Shown: one piece after another, positions 56,454-64,000 of the stretch
Layout of the letters: each line of letters opens with the position of its first letter
How positions within the stretch are numbered: position 1 is the stretch's first letter
Assembly (NCBI RefSeq): GCF_000833025.1
Contig: NZ_CP010817.1
Location: forward strand, 3,038,001 to 3,102,000
Reading direction: 5' to 3'
From: Myroides profundi
GTDB lineage: Bacteria > Bacteroidota > Bacteroidia > Flavobacteriales > Flavobacteriaceae
Length of the DNA: 64,000 nucleotides
Notes under the pieces: generated by a model
What the model was told of the DNA's origin: nothing
The model's input: the letters and a program-made list of their open reading frames with translations, nothing else
Database searches by the model: none
Position numbers and translations under genes: made by a program

Positions 56454-57647
56454 TTATTTCAAGCTAGCAACAGTTGTTAGCTCATCTGATTCTAATGTAT
56501 AATCAACTGAATCAAACTCAAACCCAAACAGGTTAAAGAAATCTTTTCTATATCCAGCTAGATCAGAAATAACTTCAATATTCTCTGAAGTTACCTCTTC
56601 CCATAGTTTAGCTACAGCAGACTGCACATCTTCTCTCATTTCCCAGTCATCAACACGAATACGTCCTTCTGTATCTAATGCTAAATTACCACCGTATAAA
56701 CGATCTGCAAATAAACGTTGCATTTGTTCAACACATCCTTCATGAATATTTTTCTCTTTCATTACTTTGTACAACAAAGAAATGTATAAAGGAACAACTG
56801 GAATAGCTGAACTTGATTGAGTAACTAAAGCCTTATTTACAGAAACATAAGATACACCATTAAGATCTTTAAGTAAATCATTAATTACTGGTACCGTAGC
56901 CTCTAAATCATTTTTAGCCATACCTATAGTACCATTTCTATAGATAGGGTAAGTTAATTCAGGTCCTATATAAGAATAAGCAACTGTTTTAGCTCCATCT
57001 GCTAAAACACCCGCTGCTTTTAAGTCTTCAATCCAGAATTTCCAATCCTCTCCCCCCATTACAGCAATAGTGTTATCAATATCACTTTGTTCCTTAACAG
57101 GATCAATACTAATATTAGATACAACACCTGTATGGAAGTCTACTGTTTTATTAGTGAAAGGTTCTCCGATAGGTTTTAATACTGAAGCATAAGCTACACC
57201 AGTCTTTGGATGAGTTCTACGTGGCGAAGCTAAACTGTAAACAACTAAATCTACTTGACCTAAGTCCTTTTTAATTAGCTCTATCGTTTCTTTCTTAATT
57301 TCGTCAGAAAAAGCATCTCCATTAATACTCTTTGCATAAATACCAGCATTCTTAGCTTGCTCTTCAAAAGCTGCAGAATTATACCATCCTGCTGTACCTG
57401 GTCTACCTTCTGTACCTGGTTTTTCAAAGAATACACCAATTGTAGCTGCATTAGAACCAAAAGCAGCAGAAATGCGTGAAGCTAATCCAAATCCTGTAGA
57501 AGCTCCAATCACTAATACCTTTTTAGGTCCGTTTACTATTTGTCCTTTAGACTTAACATACTCGATTTGCTTTTTCACATTCTCAGCACATCCTTCAGGA
57601 TGAGAAGTTAAGCAAATAAATCCTCTAGTTCTAGGTTGTATAATCAT
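56454..57647 (-). CDS. fabV: FabV-type enoyl-ACP / trans-2-enoyl-CoA reductase
   Basis: The enzyme reduces enoyl thioesters with NADH in the last step of fatty acid elongation. The product (397 aa) starts MIIQPRTRGFICLTSHPEGC, as in FabV. It has the Rossmann motif VLVIGASTGFGLASRI, and the active-site Y-x8-K appears as YRNGTIGMAK, the spacing that separates FabV from FabI. FabV proteins are known to be little affected by triclosan. Whether another enoyl reductase exists cannot be seen here. Confidence 0.95.
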   Translation of the reverse strand: MIIQPRTRGFICLTSHPEGCAENVKKQIEYVKSKGQIVNGPKKVLVIGASTGFGLASRISAAFGSNAATIGVFFEKPGTEGRPGTAGWYNSAAFEEQAKNAGIYAKSINGDAFSDEIKKETIELIKKDLGQVDLVVYSLASPRRTHPKTGVAYASVLKPIGEPFTNKTVDFHTGVVSNISIDPVKEQSDIDNTIAVMGGEDWKFWIEDLKAAGVLADGAKTVAYSYIGPELTYPIYRNGTIGMAKNDLEATVPVINDLLKDLNGVSYVSVNKALVTQSSSAIPVVPLYISLLYKVMKEKNIHEGCVEQMQRLFADRLYGGNLALDTEGRIRVDDWEMREDVQSAVAKLWEEVTSENIEVISDLAGYRKDFFNLFGFEFDSVDYTLESDELTTVASLK

Positions 57648-57788
57648 TATAAATCTTTTTCTACTTAGTTGAATTTAAACCAAGTTGCAAATTACGCATT
57701 TTATCACAACAATACATATTTATTATTATAAAATAACACATCTACAAACACTTCACCTCCAACAAAAAACTTTAATTATGTGATAAAA

Positions 57789-57815
57789 AAAAGGTTGGAA
57801 TATATCCAACCTTTT
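57789..57815 (-). terminator. Terminator of the OmpA-family gene
   Basis: A perfect 11-base stem AAAAGGTTGGA / TCCAACCTTTT with loop ATATA lies seven bases after the stop codon at 57822 (minus strand). Confidence 0.85.
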
Positions 57816-57821
57816 AATCTA

Positions 57822-59864
57822 TTATAAATCTGTGATTATAAACTCACTTCTTCTATTCTCTTGGTGTTCTCTTTCACTACAAGGAACATTGTTTTTACAA
57901 CGATTGATAATTCCTCTTTCTCCATAACCTACACCTCTTAATCTCAATCTATTTACTCCTTGACGCACTAACCAATCTACTGTCTGATCTGCACGACGTT
58001 CTGATAATCTTAAGTTATACTCATCAGGACCAACACTAGAAGTGTATGAACGAACTTCTAATTTCAATGTAGGGTTAGTCATCATAATAGATGCCACTTT
58101 AGACAATTCTAATTGTGCATCATTTCTAATAACAGAACTATCATTATTGAAATATATTGGTGCTAAATCAGTAAGCTTACCTAGATCATCTCCGATTCTT
58201 GGATGACCTTGATTATTTCTTTTAGATTCTGTATATTCATTACCATCATCATATATAGGGTAATCTATAGATGAAAATGTTTTACTTCTTTCTAATTCAA
58301 AGTCAACCTCAATAGAATCATTTCTATTAACATCTTCTACAGACACCTCTTCTGATTTATACCCTTTAGCCTTAACCGCAACGTAGTAATCTCTATTAAC
58401 CTTAACGTCTTTAAACGAATACTCACCACGTTTATCAACTTCGGTTTCTTCAATCATTCTATGTTTACTATCATATAAGAATACAAAAGCATCTAATATT
58501 GGGCGTTTACTCGTTTTATCAGTCACTCTACCTCTAATTTCTTGAGCGATATTCAACTCAGTGCCTTCTTTCATTTTCACAAAATAAAGATCATCTTTTC
58601 CATTACCATTTGGTCTATTCGAAGTAATAAATCCAAATTTAGCTTCGGGATCTAAATACATCGCAAAATCATCATAAGAACTATTGATAGAATTTCCTAA
58701 ATTCACTACTTCACCAAAAGATCCATCATCATAAATCTGTACTCCATATAAGTCTAAGCCTCCTAAACCAGGATGCCCATCAGATGCAAAATATAATACA
58801 TTATCTGAACTAACGAAAGGAAAACTCTCTCTTCCTTCTGTATTAATCAAGTTACCTAAGTTTTCTGGAGTACCTAAAGTACCATCTCCAAATAACCTTA
58901 CACGATATAAATCTGATTGTCCATAACCTCCAGGTCTATCTGAAGAAAAATACAACCAATCTTGATCAGGACTAAGTGCAGGATGAGCAGTACTAGCATT
59001 ATCAACATTAATACTTAATTTCTCCACATCTCCCCATTTATTCTGCCCTAAAGAATAAGCACGATATAAACTTACCATTAAAACTTTATCAGAATAACGT
59101 ACATTTTTATCTTCCCTATTATTACTAGAAAAATACATAGCTCTAGAGTCTGCTGTAAAAATAGCATTTGCTTCATTATACTTACCATCTAGTTTCTTTG
59201 CAAACGATTTCACATCGCCTATATAACCATCAATACGCACTGGAGCAGAAAACAATTTAGTATAAGGATCGTTTGTCCACCCATGTTTACCTTTATGTTT
59301 ACCTTTTTGGTTAGTTGAAGAAGAATACACTATTTCTCCTTTATATAAAGCAGCTCCATATTCTGAACCAGCAGTATTTATACTATTTAGTAGTTTTATT
59401 CTATATCCGTCTCTATTAGTATTAACTTCTTCTAAATAATTTGGATCACTCAAATATTTCTTAACCCTTCCATCTTCAGGTGCTTTATCAGCCAACAAGT
59501 CCATTTTAGCATTTGCTAAAACGTAATCCCCTGTTGTTCTAATTGTCTGCACATATTTATAAAAAGCATCAATATCAGTAATTCCTTCTGGAGTTTTTAC
59601 ATCTTCGAACAAAATGCTATACCAATGGTTTGCTTCTAAATACATTCCATTCTCATAATATGCTTTCGATAAATTAGATAAAATCTCTGTATTCTTCTCT
59701 CCCTTCTTCGAAAGCAACTTTTCATAGGTCTTGATAGCCTCTGCATAGGCCATCTTCTCTATTTGAGAATTTGCTTTCTTTATATAGGAATCCTGTGCTA
59801 TTCCAAATGTAGAAAACATTCCGAATAGAGTCGCTATCCCTAACTTATAAATATTTTTTTTCAT
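57822..59864 (-). CDS. PorE-like OmpA-family protein (type IX secretion / gliding associated)
   Basis: The product (680 aa) has a signal peptide (cleavage near IAQ), a TPR-like helical region (about 25-130), a PD40/WD40-type propeller (about 180-420; motifs PALSPDQDWLYFSSDRPGGY in part, YFASDGHPGLGGLDLYG in part), a carboxypeptidase-regulatory-like domain (about 445-525), and a C-terminal OmpA peptidoglycan-binding domain (LKLEVRSYTSSVGPDEYNLR in part, LSERRADQTVDWL). This order matches P. gingivalis PorE and related proteins that anchor T9SS parts to the cell wall. The PorP/SprF-like gene lies just upstream in the same orientation. Confidence 0.88.
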   Translation of the reverse strand: MKKNIYKLGIATLFGMFSTFGIAQDSYIKKANSQIEKMAYAEAIKTYEKLLSKKGEKNTEILSNLSKAYYENGMYLEANHWYSILFEDVKTPEGITDIDAFYKYVQTIRTTGDYVLANAKMDLLADKAPEDGRVKKYLSDPNYLEEVNTNRDGYRIKLLNSINTAGSEYGAALYKGEIVYSSSTNQKGKHKGKHGWTNDPYTKLFSAPVRIDGYIGDVKSFAKKLDGKYNEANAIFTADSRAMYFSSNNREDKNVRYSDKVLMVSLYRAYSLGQNKWGDVEKLSINVDNASTAHPALSPDQDWLYFSSDRPGGYGQSDLYRVRLFGDGTLGTPENLGNLINTEGRESFPFVSSDNVLYFASDGHPGLGGLDLYGVQIYDDGSFGEVVNLGNSINSSYDDFAMYLDPEAKFGFITSNRPNGNGKDDLYFVKMKEGTELNIAQEIRGRVTDKTSKRPILDAFVFLYDSKHRMIEETEVDKRGEYSFKDVKVNRDYYVAVKAKGYKSEEVSVEDVNRNDSIEVDFELERSKTFSSIDYPIYDDGNEYTESKRNNQGHPRIGDDLGKLTDLAPIYFNNDSSVIRNDAQLELSKVASIMMTNPTLKLEVRSYTSSVGPDEYNLRLSERRADQTVDWLVRQGVNRLRLRGVGYGERGIINRCKNNVPCSEREHQENRRSEFIITDL

Positions 59865-60216
59865 AATATTAAATGTACTTTTTTTACCAAGTTAGCTGTC
59901 TTTTATAAGTATTCTAAAGAAGTTTTTTTCTAAAAAAAGCTTTTTTAAAATCATTGACACAAAATTATACAAAAAGAAAATATTCAAAATTAAACAGTGT
60001 CATAAATCCATTTTATCTATTTACCACCTCTAATCCAGAAATTACACCTTTTAAAAACAAACAACACCAAATCACGAATAAGTACATATTTTTTAACATT
60101 AAAAAACATACTTACACATTCCTAATATTCACTATATCGTTTATTTTATTGTAATTAATTGTAATATTTTATCAATTTTCTCTTTTCCTTAAAAGCAGCT
60201 CTACTATTATTCCTTC
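59865..60216. other. Intergenic region between the PorP-like and PorE-like genes
   Basis: These 352 AT-rich bases hold no gene that I can support. A 66-codon frame on the other strand has no domain and a composition like the surrounding non-coding DNA. Confidence 0.5.
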
Positions 60217-61149
60217 TTAGAAGAAACGAGCTGTACTAACTTTGTTGTATTTGTTAAACAAATCAAATCTTAAAAAGATCTCATGCGAACCTGAATTATA
60301 TCTAGATAATTTAGATGTATCCGCATCATAAGAATATCCAATAAATAACCCATCATTTACTTGGAAGCCAGCCAATGCACTAACTGATGAATCCCATCTA
60401 TAAGCAGCTCCAACAGTAAATTTATCTACAATCAAGAAGTTCGCTGTTAAGTCTACTTGCATAGGAGCACCCTCCACTGTCTTTAATAAAAAAGCTGGTT
60501 TAAACTTCAAACTCGGATTCAACTCAAAAACATATCCTCCCATTAAATAAAAGTGCATCTTCTGACGCATCAACTCCTTACCTTCATTCTTTGAACGATC
60601 TGTTGTCAGGAAGTTTGGTACAGATATTCCTAAATAAGATTTATCTGAATACAAATACAACCCCGCTCCAATATTTGGATTAAACTTATTATTAATATTC
60701 TCTAAGAACATTGGATCATTAGGATCATAAATATCTAACTTAGTATAATCTACATCTAACAAATTTGCTGTTGCCTTTAACCCAAATGCCAACTTATAAG
60801 TATCATTCAAATCTACTGCATAAGCCAAGTTTAACGAGAAATTATTCTCTGACATTGCTCCTATACGATCATTTGTATAGTTAATTCCTCCTGACAATCC
60901 ATTATTACCTAATGGTGTATCGATAGAGATATTAGCCGTTTGTGGAGCACCATCTAATCCTACCCATTGTGTACGATACATCCCAAATACATTTAACACT
61001 CCTCGAGATCCTGTATAAGCTGGATTAATATTAGATGTATTATACATATAATGCGTGTACTGTGGGTCTTGCTGTCCATATACTGCTGACGATCCTAAAA
61101 TCATCAACGAGAATAATACTCCTAGTTGTATACCTTTTCTTATTTTCAT
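60217..61149 (-). CDS. PorP/SprF family type IX secretion protein
   Basis: The product (310 aa) is an outer membrane beta-barrel of the PorP/SprF family. It has a signal peptide (cleavage after VYG, near residue 25) followed by the family start QQDPQYTHYMYNTSNINPAY in part, then strands such as GLSGGINYTNDRIG. SprF helps secrete the adhesin SprB in F. johnsoniae. Paralogues usually sit next to the CHU_C protein they serve, here 13 bases upstream. The family role is established, and pairing with this neighbour is inference. Confidence 0.93.
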   Translation of the reverse strand: MKIRKGIQLGVLFSLMILGSSAVYGQQDPQYTHYMYNTSNINPAYTGSRGVLNVFGMYRTQWVGLDGAPQTANISIDTPLGNNGLSGGINYTNDRIGAMSENNFSLNLAYAVDLNDTYKLAFGLKATANLLDVDYTKLDIYDPNDPMFLENINNKFNPNIGAGLYLYSDKSYLGISVPNFLTTDRSKNEGKELMRQKMHFYLMGGYVFELNPSLKFKPAFLLKTVEGAPMQVDLTANFLIVDKFTVGAAYRWDSSVSALAGFQVNDGLFIGYSYDADTSKLSRYNSGSHEIFLRFDLFNKYNKVSTARFF

Positions 61150-61162
61150 TGCAATCTTTTTT

Positions 61163-62449
61163 CTAATTATTCTCTAAGTGTAAATAACCTGTTTTAGTTA
61201 TCATTTCTGATCCTTTTGCAGTTTGAACCTCATACTTAACAATATAATAGTAAGTTCCTGATGGTAACTTACCACTTAACAACACTCCTTTTCCTTCTGC
61301 TTCGCCTCTAAACACATTCATACTTCCGTCACCATTGCGGTCATAGTTATTTGTCGAATAAACCTTACCTCCCCAACGGTTTACAATCTGAACACTATTA
61401 TTTGGATATTTATCAATGTTATCAATGATGAAGTAGTCATTCATTCCGTCTCCATCAGGTGATACCGCATTATAAATCTTAATCTCTGTATTATAATCAC
61501 CGTTTACAATTCCGAGTGTAAAAATACCATTGGTATTTACAGTCATTGGTGTTCTTACTGTCTTCGTCGATACATCCACAATCCCTCCAACATCTTCCCA
61601 TTTTAAGTTACTTACATCCCAACGAACAATATGTAAATTCTTCTCTGGAGTTAACAATAAGCTAGCAGGTGTAGTTTGTTCATTCCAGCTCAATGTCAAG
61701 ATAACTCCTGCATCTGATACTTTACTATTAACTTCCCAATATTCTGCATTATTTATCTCTACAATCGCATTCTTCTCTGAATGAGCTCTTCCTACTAGCG
61801 GATTTGAACGCTTATATTGTGTTTGGAACAAATCTTTAGCTCCCTTACTTTCTCCAAATGTAATTGGACGATAATAGGTCCCATCTCCGACAGGCATTAT
61901 TTGTTCCTGTTTACCTTCACGATCAGCAAATCCAACTACGTGACTATCATTACTTACCTTATCAATACTTGAACCTTCTAAGAAAGTGATAGCTCCTGAT
62001 AACGGCGCATTAACAACAACATGTCCACGTTCAAACAACGCTTTTCCAGCAATACTAATCTCAGTAGTCAGATCTAGTCCTTCTGTGTTAAAAATCACAT
62101 CTTCTAAGAAAGTTGTATTCTCTCCTCCGCTTATCTTATGCTTAGCTTGGGCTATTTCTAACTGTTCAAAGAAAACCTTACTAGCCTTAGTTGATTTTGA
62201 AAACATAAAGCTACCTTCATTGGTAAAATCATCAAAAAAATGAACTTCTCCATTATTTATAAAGGTAGCATCCTTAGTGTTACTGAATGCCCCCTTGATA
62301 GATAACATCTCATCTGGTGAGACAAAAACATCTCCTCTATTATGTAAATTAAGAGAAGTACTCACCTGCGCTTGTACTACGCAAGAAGCTCCGAATACAA
62401 GTACAGGTGTTAATTTTCTTAAATTCAAGTATTTTCTTTTCATAAACAT
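61163..62449 (-). CDS. Secreted protein with CHU_C (gliding-motility-associated, type B) C-terminal domain
   Basis: The product (428 aa; 426 if the second ATG is used) has a signal peptide (VVQAQ) and a repetitive beta-rich body. Its C-terminal domain of about 100 residues has the CHU_C blocks NAVSPDGDGMNDYFII, NSVQIVNRWGGKVY, FRGEAEGKG and LPSGTYYYIVKYE. This domain directs proteins through T9SS. It is cotranscribed with a PorP/SprF-like gene. The start is either ATG 62449 or ATG 62443; a copy of this start region lies upstream. A surface adhesin role is likely. Confidence 0.9.
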   Translation of the reverse strand: MFMKRKYLNLRKLTPVLVFGASCVVQAQVSTSLNLHNRGDVFVSPDEMLSIKGAFSNTKDATFINNGEVHFFDDFTNEGSFMFSKSTKASKVFFEQLEIAQAKHKISGGENTTFLEDVIFNTEGLDLTTEISIAGKALFERGHVVVNAPLSGAITFLEGSSIDKVSNDSHVVGFADREGKQEQIMPVGDGTYYRPITFGESKGAKDLFQTQYKRSNPLVGRAHSEKNAIVEINNAEYWEVNSKVSDAGVILTLSWNEQTTPASLLLTPEKNLHIVRWDVSNLKWEDVGGIVDVSTKTVRTPMTVNTNGIFTLGIVNGDYNTEIKIYNAVSPDGDGMNDYFIIDNIDKYPNNSVQIVNRWGGKVYSTNNYDRNGDGSMNVFRGEAEGKGVLLSGKLPSGTYYYIVKYEVQTAKGSEMITKTGYLHLENN

Positions 62450-62488
62450 TTTTATTAGTTACAATTTTCTTTTCATAAACATTTTTAT
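62431..62488 (-). repeat. Tandem duplication of a start region (25-base direct repeat, 33-base period)
   Basis: The bases at 62431-62455 recur exactly at 62464-62488. Each copy carries ATGTTTATGAAAAGAAAA on the minus strand. The upstream copy gives a seven-codon frame MFMKRKL ending with TAA at 62459-62461, just before the real gene start. Confidence 0.85.
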
Positions 62489-62699
62489 AGATTATGGCTG
62501 ATAAACTCCAACCACAAAATCATAACAAAATTAACAATTTAATAAAAAACTAACTAATATTATTTAACTATTATAAAATAAATTACTAAAAAAGTTAAAA
62601 GATATTTTTAAAGCCAAATAAAAGCATAAAATAAAGAATTAATTCAAAAAAAAATCATATTGATTATTAATAATACATTCTTAATTTAGAAGAATAAAA

Positions 62700-62725
62700 A
62701 AAGCTCCTATAAACTTAGGAGCTTT
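62700..62725 (-). terminator. Terminator of the second PorE-like gene
   Basis: A 10-base stem AAAGCTCCTA / TAGGAGCTTT with a 6-base loop lies 17 bases past the stop at 62743, with Us after it on the minus strand. Confidence 0.82.
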
Positions 62726-62742
62726 CATATTATTTATTGTTT

Positions 62743-64000
62743 TTACAAATCTTCTACTACAAATTCACTTCTTCTATTCTCTTGATGTTTATACGCAGGA
62801 CATGGAACCCCTCTATAACAATCATTAACTAACATAGAAGAACCAAAGCCTCTACCTGTCAACCTACTACGACTAACTCCTCTATTTACTAACCAGTTTA
62901 TAGTAGACTCTGCACGTCTTTGAGATAATTGGTAATTAAATCCGTCTGATCCTGAAATATCTGTGTGTGAACGTACATCGATACGCATACTTGGGTACTT
63001 CCTTAACACTTCTAATATTTTATATAGTTCTCTTTCTGCATCAGGGCGAATATTATATTTACCTAAATCAAAATAAATAGCATTTAATTTTAAGACTTTA
63101 AATAAGTCGTCCCCTTTCTTAATTTCTACTCCTGGTATCATTGTATCTACAGAAGCACCAGAACCTCCTTCTAATCCAAAATCAAGTACAGCTCCATTAG
63201 CTTTATTTAATGCTGGCAAACCAAGTTCTATTGTATTATATCCCTCTTTATCCACACCTACAGTAAAACTAACAGAACCTAACTTATCCTTAAACTCATA
63301 CTCTCCTTGAGCGCTTGTAGATACTTCTTCTATTAACTTGCGATTGTTATCATATAAAGACACCTTAGCTCCTGATATTCCATTTGAACTTAAAATATCA
63401 TATACCTTACCTTTTATACTTTGGTAGAGTTCCATATCTATACCATCTATCTCACGGATAAAGTATAAATCATCCTTACCAACTCCATCAGGTCTATTTG
63501 AGGTCATAAAACCAAACTTACAATTAGGATCTAGATAAAAAGCAAAATCGTCATAATTACTATTTACTGAATCCCCAAGATTAATTACTTCTCCAAATGA
63601 ATTATCCTCATTAATCTTCACTCCATAAATATCTAATCCTCCAAATCCTGGACGTCCATCAGAAGCAAAATACAATACATTATTTGTGCTTATAAAAGGA
63701 AAACTCTCTCTCCCTTCTGTATTAATCTTATTTCCTAAATTCTCAGGACTTCCAAAACTTCCATTTTCTAATATCTCTACTCTATATAAATCTGACTGTC
63801 CGTAAGACCCCTCGCGATCTGATACGAAATATAACCACTTACCATCTGGACTAATAGCAGGATGCGCTGTAATTGAATTCAAAGAGTTAAATGACAAACG
63901 TTCTACATTAGACCATTTCTTTTTACTATCTAAAGTAGCTTTATATAGCTCTACTTTAATAATCCCTTCTTGTTTCTTTAATGGATCTCTATTATTACTA
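62743..64000 (-). CDS. PorE-like OmpA-family protein, N-terminus beyond window
   Basis: The gene is cut by the window end; the frame is open to base 63999 with no stop, so the methionine at 63897 is internal. The visible 419 residues match the protein at 57822-59864: propeller motifs (HPAISPDGKWLYFVSDREG in part, YFASDGRPGFGGLDIYG), a carboxypeptidase-regulatory-like domain (KGKVYDILSSNGISGAKVSL in part), and an OmpA domain (MRIDVRSHTDISGSDGFNYQ in part, LSQRRAESTINWL) ending ENRRSEFVVEDL. It is a paralogue in the same orientation, probably part of a second T9SS-linked gene set. Confidence 0.88.
   Translation of the reverse strand, partial: SNNRDPLKKQEGIIKVELYKATLDSKKKWSNVERLSFNSLNSITAHPAISPDGKWLYFVSDREGSYGQSDLYRVEILENGSFGSPENLGNKINTEGRESFPFISTNNVLYFASDGRPGFGGLDIYGVKINEDNSFGEVINLGDSVNSNYDDFAFYLDPNCKFGFMTSNRPDGVGKDDLYFIREIDGIDMELYQSIKGKVYDILSSNGISGAKVSLYDNNRKLIEEVSTSAQGEYEFKDKLGSVSFTVGVDKEGYNTIELGLPALNKANGAVLDFGLEGGSGASVDTMIPGVEIKKGDDLFKVLKLNAIYFDLGKYNIRPDAERELYKILEVLRKYPSMRIDVRSHTDISGSDGFNYQLSQRRAESTINWLVNRGVSRSRLTGRGFGSSMLVNDCYRGVPCPAYKHQENRRSEFVVEDL

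Noticed and set aside
59954..60154. 66-codon + strand frame between the PorP-like and PorE-like genes
   Set aside because: It is rich in Lys, Asn, Thr, Ile and Phe as expected from random AT-rich DNA, with no domain.

Overview
The window is a chromosomal stretch of an AT-rich member of the Bacteroidota, family Flavobacteriaceae, and the gene content would fit Myroides or a close relative (genus is an inference). Supporting signs are a type IX secretion / gliding-associated set (PorP/SprF-like protein, PorE-like OmpA proteins, a secreted protein ending in a CHU_C-type domain), flavobacterial families such as DUF6266, many lipoproteins, weak use of Shine-Dalgarno sites, and repeated occurrence of the Bacteroidota -7 promoter element TAnnTTTG. 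In three places it has a TTG at 18-20 bases: before argS, an acyl-CoA dehydrogenase gene and a tRNA array.

Layout. 1-5 kb: a very large WG-repeat lipoprotein cut by the window edge, an AraC regulator divergent from a quinone-type oxidoreductase, and a membrane protein gene with an amber codon at codon 7. 5-8.4 kb: metE under a cobalamin riboswitch, divergent from an Lrp/AsnC regulator. 8.4-15.1 kb: a frameshifted small lipoprotein gene, then a complete RND efflux operon (adaptor, pump, outer membrane factor). 15.1-18.9 kb: a 1-kb non-coding stretch holding one copy of a dispersed repeat, then an AraC gene divergent from a beta-hydroxyacid dehydrogenase gene and dapD. 18.9-25 kb: envelope polysaccharide genes, namely a sulfatase-fold phosphoglycerol-transferase-like protein, three family 2 glycosyltransferases, a polysaccharide deacetylase and a fourth, catalytically degenerate glycosyltransferase paralogue. 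25-33.5 kb: purL, a three-gene SPFH / zinc-ribbon / small membrane protein cluster, an SMP-30-like propeller protein and a DUF4265 protein. 33.5-40 kb: argS followed closely by two SGNH hydrolases and an MBOAT acyltransferase, which looks like an envelope O-acylation machine in the argS transcript. 40-46 kb: AraC regulator, PEBP-family protein, and an accessory block of secreted proteins of unknown function plus a DUF6266 gene. 46-50 kb: five identical tRNA-Val(TAC) genes, then exbB-exbD-tonB-folC. 50-57.7 kb: anmK, an acyl-CoA dehydrogenase, a second TonB-C-terminal protein, a hybrid histidine kinase (kinase-receiver-Hpt) and fabV. 57.8-64 kb: two PorE-like OmpA proteins flanking a PorP/SprF-like and a CHU_C protein.

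There is no clear transposase, phage gene, CRISPR array or rRNA. No single wholly new system stands out. The best leads are broken or degenerate genes (an amber codon, a frameshift, a probably severed signal peptide, a glycosyltransferase without its DXD motif), a dispersed repeat of about 75 bp in two intergenic regions, small tandem duplications at two start sites, the SPFH/zinc-ribbon cluster, and the argS-linked O-acylation operon.
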